Notes: generated by a model from the letters alone, not told the origin. A stretch of DNA of 34,318 bases from Companilactobacillus nantensis DSM 16982 (GCF_001435815.1 NZ_AZFV01000028.1:1919-36236), one strand, 5' to 3'. Counted from the first letter of the stretch, positions 1 through 6,989 are shown. A program made the numbers and translations.

Positions 1-189
1 TGAGCTAAGGTCTCGCCTCTCGATTTTGAACCTCGCAAGACATGCGAGGTTCAAAACTCGTCCCGTGATGTAAGCTTAAAGCACTAACGCCATCTTCACA
101 GCAACCTAAATTCTTGTTTTTTCCGGCTATTTAACTTCTACTTGTATAGTAACAAGTATTTATAGACTATATAACTAGCACAGCACGTT
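1..189 (+). repeat. Long form (type B) of the structured repeat, cut by the window edge
   Basis: Positions 1-130 match the internal part and right end of the element seen complete at 12672-12854: a hairpin loop CTAAGGT at 5-11, a second hairpin whose 13-bp arms 24-36 and 44-56 are perfectly complementary, a third weaker hairpin near 65-93, and the end sequence TTCCGGCTA at 121-129. About 60 bp further on, 173-189 reads as the reverse complement of AACGTGCTGTGCTAGTT, which matches the end of the 4421-4607 copy. The left arm of the closing stem and the left terminus lie outside the window. The copy ends about 20 bp from the terminator of the MFS gene. Confidence 0.6.
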
Positions 190-207
190 AATTAAAAATA
201 AAGCAAC

Positions 208-250
208 AAAAAAACATGTCTTCTTCCATAAATTGGAAAACATGTTTTTT
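208..250 (-). terminator. Rho-independent terminator of the MFS transporter gene
   Basis: The inverted repeat AAAAACATGT...ACATGTTTTT lies just past the stop of the minus-strand MFS gene. Read on the minus strand the hairpin is followed by a run of seven T. Confidence 0.8.
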
Positions 251-270
251 GAGTTATGCATTCACCATTT

Positions 271-1662
271 TTAAGCAGTCTTTTTATTGTTCTTAATCAA
301 CAAGGCAAAGATGAAGCCGATAACTGCCATGCCGAAGAAGAAGGCGAAGACTTTTTGATAACCGATTAAACCAGTATTGGCTGGTAAGTGGTGTTTTTGA
401 TTAGATGATACCAGAATCAATGTTGCTAAACTTACACCAAGAGAGCCAAGTAGTTGGCGGACGGTTGTAATGATAGCTGTTCCGTGGGGAAGTAGTTCTT
501 CAGATAATGAATTTCCACCCAAGGTTGTGGCAGGCATCATGACAAAGGCGTTTCCACCTTCAATTAGTGTGGCGATAATAATCATTGGCCAAATACTTAA
601 TTGTGTGTGAATGATAAACAATAAGAACCAGCCCACGACAATCATTGACATTCCAATAAGCAAAGTTGATTTGAAACCAATTTGATCGGCTAATTTACCT
701 GTTAGTGGGTTGAGAATGCTGAGGACGATAGCTGGTGGAACTAAGGCTAGTCCGGACATTAAGACGGTTGTGTGCAAAATATTTTGATAATAAAGTGGAT
801 AAATAATTGTTACGACAATTAGTGAGATGTACGAGAAACCTGTTAACAAAACTGCTAAATCGAAATTGAAGTTTTTCATGACCTTCAAATCGAGTAGTGG
901 TTCTTTTTTTGTTAACTGACGGTGAATAAATAAGAACGTTAAGATAATGCTGATTACTAATAGGATGACCAGATTTGTGCCAAAACTTCTAGTTGCTCCA
1001 GCTTGATTAACGACATAAAGCAAACCAATGACGCCAAGTAAGTAAATGGTTGAAACTAAATCCAAGTTAGCTTTATGACGTGGCATAACGTCTTTAATAT
1101 TGAATAGACCACTGATGAAAATAATGATCATTATCAATAAGAAAATGACGAATAATCCTTGCCATTGAAGAAAGTTCAAAACGATACCAGAGATAATTGG
1201 ACCACTAGCTAAAGCTGATCCCATGACTAGGCCGGCATAACCCATAGTGGCACCACGATTTTGTTCCGGTGTAATGGACATTAGAACAGATTGGAACGAT
1301 GGAAATAAAATACCGACACCGATAGCTTCCAAGGCTCGGCCCAACATTGCGATGGGAAAATTAGGTGCGATGATAATAATGAAAGTACCAATGGCAAAGA
1401 TTGCCACAACGCTTAAAAAAATTTTTTTAAACGAAAAATTGTTTAAAAGCCAAGGACTGATTGGCATCATGATAGACATAATCAACATAAAACCAGTTGT
1501 TAACCATTGAATCGTTGGTGCAGTCACGCCGAAGAATTTCATTAATGTTGGATAAGCTGTTGAAAGTGAAGATTGGCTGATCGACATTGTGAAGGTTCCG
1601 GACAACAAAGTTATAATGAATAACTTGCGTGCTAGGCTATTTTTGATTTCACCCTTATTCAT
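271..1662 (-). CDS. MFS drug transporter, DHA2 (14-TM) type
   Basis: The 463-residue protein is hydrophobic throughout, with enough membrane segments for the 14-TM DHA2 family of drug/H+ antiporters (relatives of QacA, EmrB and LmrB). The motif GRALEAIGVGILFPSFQS near residues 108-125 and the antiporter motif C region GPIISGIVL near 154-162 support a proton-driven exporter in the cell membrane. The start ATG is preceded by AAGGGG at a spacing of 7. The gene is followed by its own terminator and preceded by a 14-bp-arm inverted repeat at 1715-1766. A MarR regulator lies upstream on the same strand, but about 310 bp with repeat remnants and a terminator-like hairpin separate them, so co-transcription is doubtful. 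The substrate cannot be read from the sequence. Confidence 0.85.
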   Translation of the reverse strand: MNKGEIKNSLARKLFIITLLSGTFTMSISQSSLSTAYPTLMKFFGVTAPTIQWLTTGFMLIMSIMMPISPWLLNNFSFKKIFLSVVAIFAIGTFIIIIAPNFPIAMLGRALEAIGVGILFPSFQSVLMSITPEQNRGATMGYAGLVMGSALASGPIISGIVLNFLQWQGLFVIFLLIMIIIFISGLFNIKDVMPRHKANLDLVSTIYLLGVIGLLYVVNQAGATRSFGTNLVILLVISIILTFLFIHRQLTKKEPLLDLKVMKNFNFDLAVLLTGFSYISLIVVTIIYPLYYQNILHTTVLMSGLALVPPAIVLSILNPLTGKLADQIGFKSTLLIGMSMIVVGWFLLFIIHTQLSIWPMIIIATLIEGGNAFVMMPATTLGGNSLSEELLPHGTAIITTVRQLLGSLGVSLATLILVSSNQKHHLPANTGLIGYQKVFAFFFGMAVIGFIFALLIKNNKKTA

Positions 1663-1714
1663 AAAATACCCCTTCTTTTGTTTAATCTAATAACAATTTA
1701 AGGATAGCCTAAAA

Positions 1715-1766
1715 TAAAAATACTGTCCAATTGATTGTTTCATTTTCAATTGGTCAGTATTTTTAT
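1715..1766. terminator. Symmetrical hairpin, terminator or operator, upstream of the MFS gene
   Basis: Arms TACTGTCCAATTGA (1721-1734) and TCAATTGGTCAGTA (1746-1759) pair with one mismatch across an 11-nt loop. The stem extends into A/T runs, so both strands end in a T-rich tail. It may terminate marR transcription on the minus strand. Because it lies only about 55 bp upstream of the MFS start, it could instead be a regulator binding site or attenuator. Confidence 0.6.
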
Positions 1767-1785
1767 TATTCATTATGTATGGGGA

Positions 1786-1973
1786 TAGGCCACCTGCACT
1801 GGACCTAAATTCTTGTTCCTTCCGGCTAGTTTATTAGTTTTTTCATTGCAAATTGATAGGCAGCTTTGGAATTAGATGTATATATTCGTGGTGCTAGTTG
1901 ATTTATCAATAATCAGTCAAAAGAAACGAGGACAGTTACTGAAGATGGCATATTGAACTAGCACAATTCGTTA
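1786..1973. repeat. Degenerate, rearranged remnants of the type B repeat
   Basis: This fills most of the 310-bp gap between marR and the MFS gene. At 1800-1830 a left-end-like GGCCACCTGCA is followed directly by GGACCTAAATTCTTG and TTCCGGCTAGT, which are the right stem arm and right end seen at 101-129 and, inverted, at 4521-4575. At 1898-1973, GTGCTAGTT and AACTAGCAC face each other as inverted ends, and GGCATATTGAACTAGCAC resembles the terminus of the 4421-4607 copy. The outer end stops at the marR stop codon (1974-1976). Orders and deletions differ between copies, so this looks like nested decay and not an intact element. Confidence 0.5.
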
Positions 1974-2486
1974 TTAAAGGAACCAGTCACGGATACCATC
2001 TTTAATCATCTGTTTGGATTTACTGAAGATATTTTGATGATCAGCATTGTCAATTTCTGCATAAAGGTGGGTATTTATTTTAGTCAAAATGTTAGCAAAT
2101 TGATCAAGTTCTTCGTCAGATAGGGCGTTTAAAAATTCGGGGACGGAAGATTCCATAGTGGTTGTCTGGCGGCCGAGGTCGGTTATCCGAATAATAGTCA
2201 TTCGACGATCAGTTGTGGATTTTTCCTTCGTAACAAATCCTTTTTTTACTAGTTTATTGACGAACTCAGCAGTGGACTGTGCAGTTAAATCTAGTCGTGT
2301 GGCTAACTCCTTTTGTGATAAACCATTATTTTGCGATAGGGCTAGTAGGATTTTTCCTTGGCCTTGGAACATGAATTTTTCATCTTCGTCAGAATTTCGA
2401 TGAGCAACTTTGTCAGCAACATGACGCACCATGCCAAACTCAATCAATTTTCCGGCGGTATTTTTTTGTTTAAGTAAATTGGGCAT
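1974..2486 (-). CDS. MarR family transcriptional regulator
   Basis: The 170-residue protein has a MarR-type winged helix: helices and recognition helix around residues 50-90 (LSQKELATRLDLTAQSTAEF), then the wing KGFVTKEKSTTDRRMTIIRI with the conserved DxR of MarR proteins. Such dimers bind palindromic operators and usually repress themselves and an adjacent exporter until a small ligand binds. The start ATG follows GGAGGTAAG. A candidate -10 TATAAT (minus strand, near 2504-2509) lies next to the palindrome at 2528-2546, and the same half-sites flank the promoter of the divergent ABC exporter. Control of both directions is therefore likely. The ligand is unknown. The gene ends exactly where repeat remnants begin. 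Confidence 0.88.
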   Translation of the reverse strand: MPNLLKQKNTAGKLIEFGMVRHVADKVAHRNSDEDEKFMFQGQGKILLALSQNNGLSQKELATRLDLTAQSTAEFVNKLVKKGFVTKEKSTTDRRMTIIRITDLGRQTTTMESSVPEFLNALSDEELDQFANILTKINTHLYAEIDNADHQNIFSKSKQMIKDGIRDWFL

Positions 2487-2527
2487 TTGCTTACCTCCAA
2501 AGCTAATTATACTTCATAAGCAGAAAA

Positions 2528-2546
2528 TATTCAGGTAACCTGAATA
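2528..2546. promoter_or_regulatory. Palindromic operator 1, likely for the MarR protein
   Basis: TATTCAGGTAACCTGAATA is a perfect 19-bp palindrome around a central A. It lies upstream of the -35 of the ABC exporter promoter and over the probable -35 region of marR. Its 13-bp core TCAGGTAACCTGA recurs at 2591-2603. Confidence 0.75.
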
Positions 2547-2552
2547 AAATAC

Positions 2553-2581
2553 TTGCAATTTTAATCGGGTACCCTTACAAT
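2553..2581 (+). promoter_or_regulatory. Promoter of the ABC exporter operon
   Basis: TTGCAA (2553-2558) and TACAAT (2576-2581) are separated by 17 bp, a good vegetative sigma-factor promoter. The spacer carries a further palindrome GGGTACCC (2567-2574). Confidence 0.75.
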
Positions 2582-2590
2582 TCATTTTAG

Positions 2591-2603
2591 TCAGGTAACC
2601 TGA
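2591..2603. promoter_or_regulatory. Palindromic operator 2
   Basis: A second exact copy of TCAGGTAACCTGA, located 10 bp downstream of the -10 box and so over the expected transcription start. Its distance from operator 1 is 60 bp core to core. A repressor bound here would block initiation. Confidence 0.75.
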
Positions 2604-2629
2604 TTAATTAAAAAACAGTGAGGCAACAA

Positions 2630-3568
2630 ATGATGACGATGAAAAATGCAATTGAAGTGAGTCACTTAACTAAAAAATTTAACGATAAAATAGCTGTCAA
2701 TGATGTTTCTTTTAATGTAAAACAGGGTGAAGTGTTTGGACTCTTAGGTCCTAATGGGGCAGGGAAAACCACTACTTTACGAATGATAACCACCTTATTA
2801 AAGTCCAGTAGTGGGACTGTCAAAATTTTTGGTCATGATACAGCCAGCGAAGGGAAGTTGGCTCGATCGATGTTTGGATTGACAGGTCAATATGCATCTG
2901 TTGATGAAGATATTTCAGCAAGAGAAAATTTGATGATTTTTTCACGATTGAATGGATTATCTCGAATAGCTTCAAAAAAACGAACAGAAGAATTATTAGA
3001 AGAATTTTCGTTAGTCAACTCAGCTGATAAGTCACTTAAGAATTTTTCTGGAGGTATGAGGCGGAGGTTAGATTTAGCGGTTAGCTTGATTACTAGACCA
3101 GTTTTGATTTTTTTGGATGAACCAACAACGGGACTAGATCCACGGACAAGAACACAGATGTGGGAGACAATTAGAAACTTAGTAAAACAAGGTTCTACGA
3201 TTGTTCTGACAACACAATATCTTGATGAGGCAGATCAATTGGCGGATCGAGTAGCAGTCATCGATCATGGCAAACTGATAAAAATTGGAACACCGCAAGA
3301 ACTTAAACAGCAGATTGGTGGTACCAGTTTGAGTTTTACTGTGAATGATTTGGAACAAATAAATTCAGTTACTAAATTAGTAACTGATAAATTAGGTGCG
3401 AAGGTTAGCGTCGCTGGACAACGACTTAGTACCAATTTGTCTGACATTGATCAGCTATCAAATTTATTGTCATCGTTTCGTCAAAATAAAATTATGATAA
3501 ATGATTTAACCGTTCAAGAACCTTCGTTGGATGATGTATTTATGAACCTAACAGTTGGTAAAAATTAA
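2630..3568 (+). CDS. ABC transporter ATP-binding protein, DrrA-like
   Basis: A 312-residue ATPase of the daunorubicin-resistance (DrrA/CcmA) type. From this start, Walker A GPNGAGKTT is at about 40-48, the signature FSGGMRRRLD at about 139-148 and Walker B VLIFLDEP at about 158-165. The H-loop position carries Gln (TTQYLDEAD), as is usual in DrrA proteins. The last 80 residues fit the DUF4162 tail of this family. A GTG at 2618 also opens the frame, but GTGAGG at 2618-2623 reads better as the ribosome binding site for the ATG at 2630; ATGs at 2633 and 2639 are alternatives. The protein would energise the permease encoded 21 bp downstream. Control by the adjacent MarR protein is inferred from the paired palindromes. 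Substrate unknown, probably a hydrophobic toxic compound. Confidence 0.88.
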   Translation: MMTMKNAIEVSHLTKKFNDKIAVNDVSFNVKQGEVFGLLGPNGAGKTTTLRMITTLLKSSSGTVKIFGHDTASEGKLARSMFGLTGQYASVDEDISARENLMIFSRLNGLSRIASKKRTEELLEEFSLVNSADKSLKNFSGGMRRRLDLAVSLITRPVLIFLDEPTTGLDPRTRTQMWETIRNLVKQGSTIVLTTQYLDEADQLADRVAVIDHGKLIKIGTPQELKQQIGGTSLSFTVNDLEQINSVTKLVTDKLGAKVSVAGQRLSTNLSDIDQLSNLLSSFRQNKIMINDLTVQEPSLDDVFMNLTVGKN

Positions 3569-3589
3569 AATAAAGTAGAGGTTTTTATT

Positions 3590-4366
3590 ATGGATGTACA
3601 AACACACCGTGGAAATTTAGTTATGAATACAGCAACAATGGCTTATCGAAATTTATTGAAAACAATTCATAATCCTGACAGAATGATGGATGTTATTATT
3701 CAACCAATCATGTTTATGTTGATGTTTGGTTATTTATTTGGAGGTGCGATTGCTGGTAATGTTAAAAATTACTTACCAACAATTGTTCCGGGAATACTGA
3801 TTCAAACAATGCTTTCGGCGTCGTCTGGTTCGGGGTCACAAATTAGAGAGGATTTAGATTCCGGGGTATATGACCGCTTTAAATCATTACCAATGGCACA
3901 TATTGCACCTTTGGCTGGGCAGCTATTCGCCGATATTCTTAGATTAACGATTGCAGCAACTACTTCATTAACAACGGGTTACATCATGGGTTGGCGTCCA
4001 GCAGCTGGTTTGGGCGGAATTATTGTCAGTGGCTTGCTAGCTATATTCATCGGCTGGGCAATGTCTTGGATCTTTGCTTTGTTGGGAATGCTTGCTAAGA
4101 GTGCTACAACAGTTGAAAGTTTCTCGTTAATGATTATGTTGACATTATCATTTTTATCAAATGCTTTTATTCCTATTCATACGTTATCAAAAACAATGCA
4201 AGTTATCGCTTATATGAATCCAGTTACTTACGTGATTATTGCAATTAGACAAATTTTAGCAACAGGACATTGGACTAACGAAGCGTTTCTCGTTTTGATG
4301 TTTGGAATTATGATTGTAGTTGTCTTTGCACCTTTGACTGTTTGGGCATATAACCGTAATAATTAA
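3590..4366 (+). CDS. ABC-2 type permease, DrrB-like
   Basis: The 258-residue membrane protein has about six hydrophobic segments and the ABC-2 pattern: an N-terminal cytoplasmic helix (TMAYRNLLKTIHNPDRMMD), then QPIMFMLMFGYLFGG, then the conserved region GVYDRFKSLPMAH between membrane helices, and NAFIPIHTLSKTMQVIAYMNPVTYV near the end. It forms the membrane part of the exporter with the upstream ATPase (21-bp gap, same operon). GAGG precedes the ATG by about 10 nt. A strong terminator starts at the stop codon itself, so the operon holds two genes. Drug or antimicrobial peptide export is the usual role of the family; no substrate-specific feature is visible. Confidence 0.87.
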   Translation: MDVQTHRGNLVMNTATMAYRNLLKTIHNPDRMMDVIIQPIMFMLMFGYLFGGAIAGNVKNYLPTIVPGILIQTMLSASSGSGSQIREDLDSGVYDRFKSLPMAHIAPLAGQLFADILRLTIAATTSLTTGYIMGWRPAAGLGGIIVSGLLAIFIGWAMSWIFALLGMLAKSATTVESFSLMIMLTLSFLSNAFIPIHTLSKTMQVIAYMNPVTYVIIAIRQILATGHWTNEAFLVLMFGIMIVVVFAPLTVWAYNRNN

Positions 4367-4413
4367 AAAAGTATCTGTAGAAACCTAAATTGGTTTCTAA
4401 CAGATACTTTTTT
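4365..4413 (+). terminator. Terminator of the ABC exporter operon
   Basis: A long hairpin (AAAAAAGTATCTGT and AGAAACC pairing with GGTTTCT and ACAGATACTTTTTT). The A run overlaps the stop codon and a T run follows. Confidence 0.9.
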
Positions 4414-4420
4414 GTAGTAT

Positions 4421-4607
4421 AACGTGTTGTGCTAGTAGTTTATTAAATTTGTAAGAATACAACCCATTTTTCTAGGTGATTATAGTAAAAATATGCCAAA
4501 TTGTCTTTCATCAACAAAGAACTAGCTGGAAGGAGCAAGAATTTAGGTCCCCATAGCGACCTAAATTTCTTGCTCTTGGAGGTGGCATATTTAAATAGCA
4601 CTACGTT
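4421..4607 (-). repeat. Type B repeat, most complete copy, with the core collapsed to one hairpin
   Basis: It is bounded by inverted ends: AACGTGTTGTGCTAGTAG from 4421 and, on the other strand from 4607, AACGTAGTGCTATTT. Inside, on the minus strand, come TGCCACCTCCAAGAGC, a closing stem (arms 4533-4549 and 4558-4575, one bulged A), and CTTCCAGCTAGT. These correspond to the left end, outer stem and right end of the elements at 12672 and 15905. The three inner hairpins are missing; only GCTATGGGGACC remains from the left junction. The copy fills the space between two convergent terminators. No coding sequence, and no clear target-site duplication. Confidence 0.65.
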
Positions 4608-4616
4608 CTGGTATAC

Positions 4617-4657
4617 AAAAAAACATGATTCCGATAGAAGTATCAGAATCATGTTTT
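4617..4657 (-). terminator. Terminator of clpP
   Basis: AAACATGATTC...GAATCATGTTT hairpin, followed on the minus strand by a T run, 14 bp past the clpP stop. Confidence 0.85.
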
Positions 4658-4670
4658 AACAATAAGTAAA

Positions 4671-5258
4671 TTACTTATCAGCTTTGTTTGTCATAATATC
4701 ATCAATCAAACCATAGTCTTTAGCTTCTTGGGCTGTCATGTAGTTATCACGATCAGTATCCTTTTGAAGTTTTTCGAATGATTGGCCAGAGTTATCAGCC
4801 AACATGTGGTTCAATCTCTTTCTTGTCTTCAAAATTTCTTGAGCAGCAATTTCAATTTCAGTCTGTTGACCTTGTGCGCCACCTAATGGTTGGTGAATAA
4901 GAACAGTTGAGTTTGGAAGTGCAAAACGTTTGCCCTTTGTACCTGATGACAAGATAACTGATCCCATTGATGCAGCTAAACCTGTAGCGATAGTTTGAAC
5001 ATCAGATTTAACAAAGTTCATTGTATCAACAATAGCTAGACCGTCGGTAACAGAACCACCGGGTGAGTTGATGTACATTGAAATATCCTTGTCAGAATCT
5101 TGAGCATCTAGGAATAGTAATTCAGCAATGACTGTATTAGCCATTTGACTGTTAACCTCACCAGATAACATGATGATTCTATCTTTTAATAATCTTGAGT
5201 AAATATCATAGGCACGTTCGCCACGTGAACTTTGTTCAATAACTGTAGGAACTAACAT
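4671..5258 (-). CDS. clpP: ATP-dependent Clp protease proteolytic subunit
   Basis: At 195 residues this is full length for ClpP. The catalytic triad is in place: Ser97 in GLAASMGS, His122 in IHQPLGG and Asp171 in TDRDNY. The N-terminal axial-loop sequence [21 protein letters not shown] and INSPGGSV are typical. ClpP forms a tetradecameric chamber that, with the unfoldases ClpX, ClpC or ClpE, degrades misfolded and regulatory proteins in the cytoplasm. The ATG follows GGAGG at a spacing of 7. The upstream region carries a CIRCE element, so HrcA probably represses it and heat or protein stress induces it. It is monocistronic, with its own terminator. Essentially certain. Confidence 0.98.
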   Translation of the reverse strand: MLVPTVIEQSSRGERAYDIYSRLLKDRIIMLSGEVNSQMANTVIAELLFLDAQDSDKDISMYINSPGGSVTDGLAIVDTMNFVKSDVQTIATGLAASMGSVILSSGTKGKRFALPNSTVLIHQPLGGAQGQQTEIEIAAQEILKTRKRLNHMLADNSGQSFEKLQKDTDRDNYMTAQEAKDYGLIDDIMTNKADK

Positions 5259-5279
5259 TTAAATGCCTCCTGTTTTTAA

Positions 5280-5306
5280 TTAGCACTCTTAATAGCACAG
5301 TGCTAA
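5280..5306 (-). promoter_or_regulatory. CIRCE element (HrcA operator) in the clpP leader
   Basis: TTAGCACTC (5280-5288), 9-bp spacer, CAGTGCTAA (5298-5306). The consensus is TTAGCACTC-N9-GAGTGCTAA, so there is one mismatch in 18 positions. It lies 22 bp upstream of the clpP start, over the expected transcription start. Confidence 0.88.
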
Positions 5307-5333
5307 TTTAGCATAATATGATTAGCGGGTCAA
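5305..5333 (-). promoter_or_regulatory. Candidate clpP promoter
   Basis: On the minus strand, TTGACC (complement of 5328-5333) and TAAATT (complement of 5305-5310) are 17 bp apart. The -10 touches the CIRCE arm, which fits repression by HrcA. Confidence 0.6.
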
Positions 5334-5398
5334 CAAAGTAAGCTCAATAAATAAAAATATTTATTTGATTCGTGCAGTTGAACCAAAAATGACCTTCA

Positions 5399-6511
5399 TT
5401 ATTCAGTTATAGAACTGAAAGATAGGTAAGACTTAATTTTTACCCAACTAATGTGTAAAACATAGGCGGAAGTAAATGATAGTACCCAAGTTAATAAATA
5501 GCAACTAATAATAGTTGAAATTGGATTAATTTTTGCCAGGAACTGTCCACCTAACATCCACAGGACTTGAAGCCAAAAAACATTCGATAAGTAAGCTCGA
5601 TATGCATAGACAGCTAAGAAGTGGAATATCGGTAAAGTTCTGGAGCGTTGATTAATTTGTTTTATACCTAAGAAAGCAATTAAGCCAATAACTGTTAATG
5701 AATAAAATGTTATTGATGGTTTGTAGTAGGGAGCGTTGGTCAGTTTTAATGGGTAGCCAAAACTAAATAATTCGTAATTTGTCCAATAAGTTGTACCGAG
5801 AAATAATCCTATTAAAGGTAGTAGGCTCTTTTTGACCATTTGACCAAACTTTTTTCGATTCATCCAAGCAATGACGCCAAAGATTCCATAAATAATAAAA
5901 CTAAGAAAACTTCGATCCAATAGGTACCATTTTTGCGGCTGTGATCCGTGGAAAACCTTAATATTGTAAAAGTAGAGCCACCATAGGTAGAAGATAGTTG
6001 TTAAAACTACTATTACTATAGAACGATGTGGATTATTTTTGACAAAGTGAGCTAAAGTCCAAAATAAGGGCATGATAATAATAAATTGCAACATCATCGT
6101 GTTGTACCAAAGATGAGGTGCAGCATTTCCGTTAATAAACTGCCAAGTAAATGAACCAATATTATAGTAGGTAGTGTGTTGTTGGAGCTGTGGAAAAATT
6201 AATAGATATACTAATGTCCACCAAATTGTAGGAATGAACAGAGCTGACCATTGTGTCTTTAAATAGTTTGGATAATTCTTAATAGTATTTTGATTTGTTT
6301 GTCGTGTGGTTGTATAAAGAATGCCAAAAATAAAGGCTGGAGCGGTGAACTTAACTAAGTTGTATAAGAAACCAATTACGTTTTGATCCGCAAAACTAGG
6401 TTCTGTTTTTAAAACAAAAGCTAAAACTGATTGCATCATAACAGCTGTACAGGCGAAAACCTTCATATAATCGCCAATATCGGTTAATTCGGAACTATTT
6501 TGAGAATCCAT
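5399..6511 (-). CDS. Membrane acyltransferase, acyltransferase 3 family
   Basis: This start gives a 370-residue polytopic membrane protein with about ten hydrophobic segments. Its layout fits the Acyl_transf_3 family: an opening segment with ELTDIGDYMKVFACTAVMMQS, a short FTAPAFIFGILY segment, and a region GNAAPHLWYNTMMLQFIIIMP where the family usually carries HLWFL. Such proteins move acyl groups onto surface sugars or peptidoglycan; the acceptor here is unknown. The family's usual N-terminal catalytic Arg/His pair is not obvious, so activity is uncertain. An ATG nine codons earlier (6538) lacks a ribosome binding site, whereas AGAAAG precedes the ATG used here. No strong terminator follows; only a weak AT hairpin lies near 5346-5367. 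Confidence 0.72.
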   Translation of the reverse strand: MDSQNSSELTDIGDYMKVFACTAVMMQSVLAFVLKTEPSFADQNVIGFLYNLVKFTAPAFIFGILYTTTRQTNQNTIKNYPNYLKTQWSALFIPTIWWTLVYLLIFPQLQQHTTYYNIGSFTWQFINGNAAPHLWYNTMMLQFIIIMPLFWTLAHFVKNNPHRSIVIVVLTTIFYLWWLYFYNIKVFHGSQPQKWYLLDRSFLSFIIYGIFGVIAWMNRKKFGQMVKKSLLPLIGLFLGTTYWTNYELFSFGYPLKLTNAPYYKPSITFYSLTVIGLIAFLGIKQINQRSRTLPIFHFLAVYAYRAYLSNVFWLQVLWMLGGQFLAKINPISTIISCYLLTWVLSFTSAYVLHISWVKIKSYLSFSSITE

Positions 6512-6565
6512 ACAAATTTGCTTCTTTCTATAATTCATAATTACATCATATAACAGTTAAAAACT

Positions 6566-6616
6566 AAAAAAGAAGTTAAACTTTTGACGTAAAATCCGAA
6601 AGTTTAACTTCTTTTT
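6566..6616. terminator. Bidirectional terminator hairpin downstream of tRNA-Arg
   Basis: AAAAAGAAGTTAAACTTT pairs with AAAGTTTAACTTCTTTTT around a 13-nt loop, with A and T runs on both sides. On the minus strand it would end the tRNA transcript before the acyltransferase gene. Confidence 0.85.
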
Positions 6617-6694
6617 AATCAATAATATTCTGATTGACTTATGGAACAGTTGATTTATCAACACTCATAAGTGAAACTTTGTGAAACAAAAAGA

Positions 6695-6766
6695 TGCGCC
6701 ACGCGGGAGTCGAACCCGCATTTCAGGAACCGGAATCCTACGTGCGATCCATTACACTAGCGGCGC
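6695..6766 (-). tRNA. tRNA-Arg (anticodon CCG)
   Basis: The minus strand folds into a full cloverleaf. The acceptor arms GCGCCGC and GTGGCGC have one G-T pair and discriminator A. The D arm is GTG/CAC. The anticodon stem TAGGA/TCCTG carries the loop TTCCGGT (anticodon CCG, reading CGG). The T stem GCGGG/CCCGC carries the loop TTCGACT. The 3' CCA is not encoded. It stands alone, divergent from cggR, with a terminator about 80 bp downstream. Confidence 0.95.
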
Positions 6767-6777
6767 CTTACTATCTT

Positions 6778-6807
6778 ATTCTATCGCACATATATGCAAA
6801 ATGTAAA
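6778..6807 (-). promoter_or_regulatory. Promoter of tRNA-Arg
   Basis: On the minus strand, TTTACA (complement of 6802-6807) and TAGAAT (complement of 6778-6783) are 18 bp apart, just upstream of the tRNA 5' end. Confidence 0.6.
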
Positions 6808-6852
6808 TCACGAAAAAAATAATATTAATTTGACTAATTGTACACATATTAC

Positions 6853-6880
6853 TTGATATTTTCACAAGAGAGTTTATACT
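6853..6880 (+). promoter_or_regulatory. Promoter of the cggR-gap operon
   Basis: TTGATA (6853-6858) and TATACT (6875-6880) are 16 bp apart. The start codon of cggR is about 110 bp downstream, leaving a leader that holds the CggR-type operator. Confidence 0.6.
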
Positions 6881-6937
6881 TATAACTGTGCTTAAGAGAT
6901 GACATAGATTCATCCGGGCTTTTATTTTTTGAGTACA

Positions 6938-6973
6938 TGGGTCGTAAACAGACATACAGGGACGATATTTGCC
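6938..6973 (+). promoter_or_regulatory. CggR operator, two direct repeats
   Basis: The layout TGGGTC-N6-AGAC-N4-AGGGAC-N6-TGCC has the same spacing as the operator described for Bacillus subtilis CggR (CGGGAC-N6-TGTC-N4-CGGGAC-N6-TGTC). It lies between the promoter and the cggR start, where bound repressor would block elongation. Fructose-1,6-bisphosphate is the known inducer of CggR in B. subtilis. Confidence 0.7.
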
Positions 6974-6989
6974 CCATGGAGTATATCAA

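Noticed and set aside
5326-5350. Possible CtsR site GGTCAAC...GCTCAAT upstream of clpP
   Set aside because: Neither the heptamers nor the 3-bp spacing match the tandem GGTCAAA consensus, and GGTCAA is better explained as the -35 box of the minus-strand promoter.
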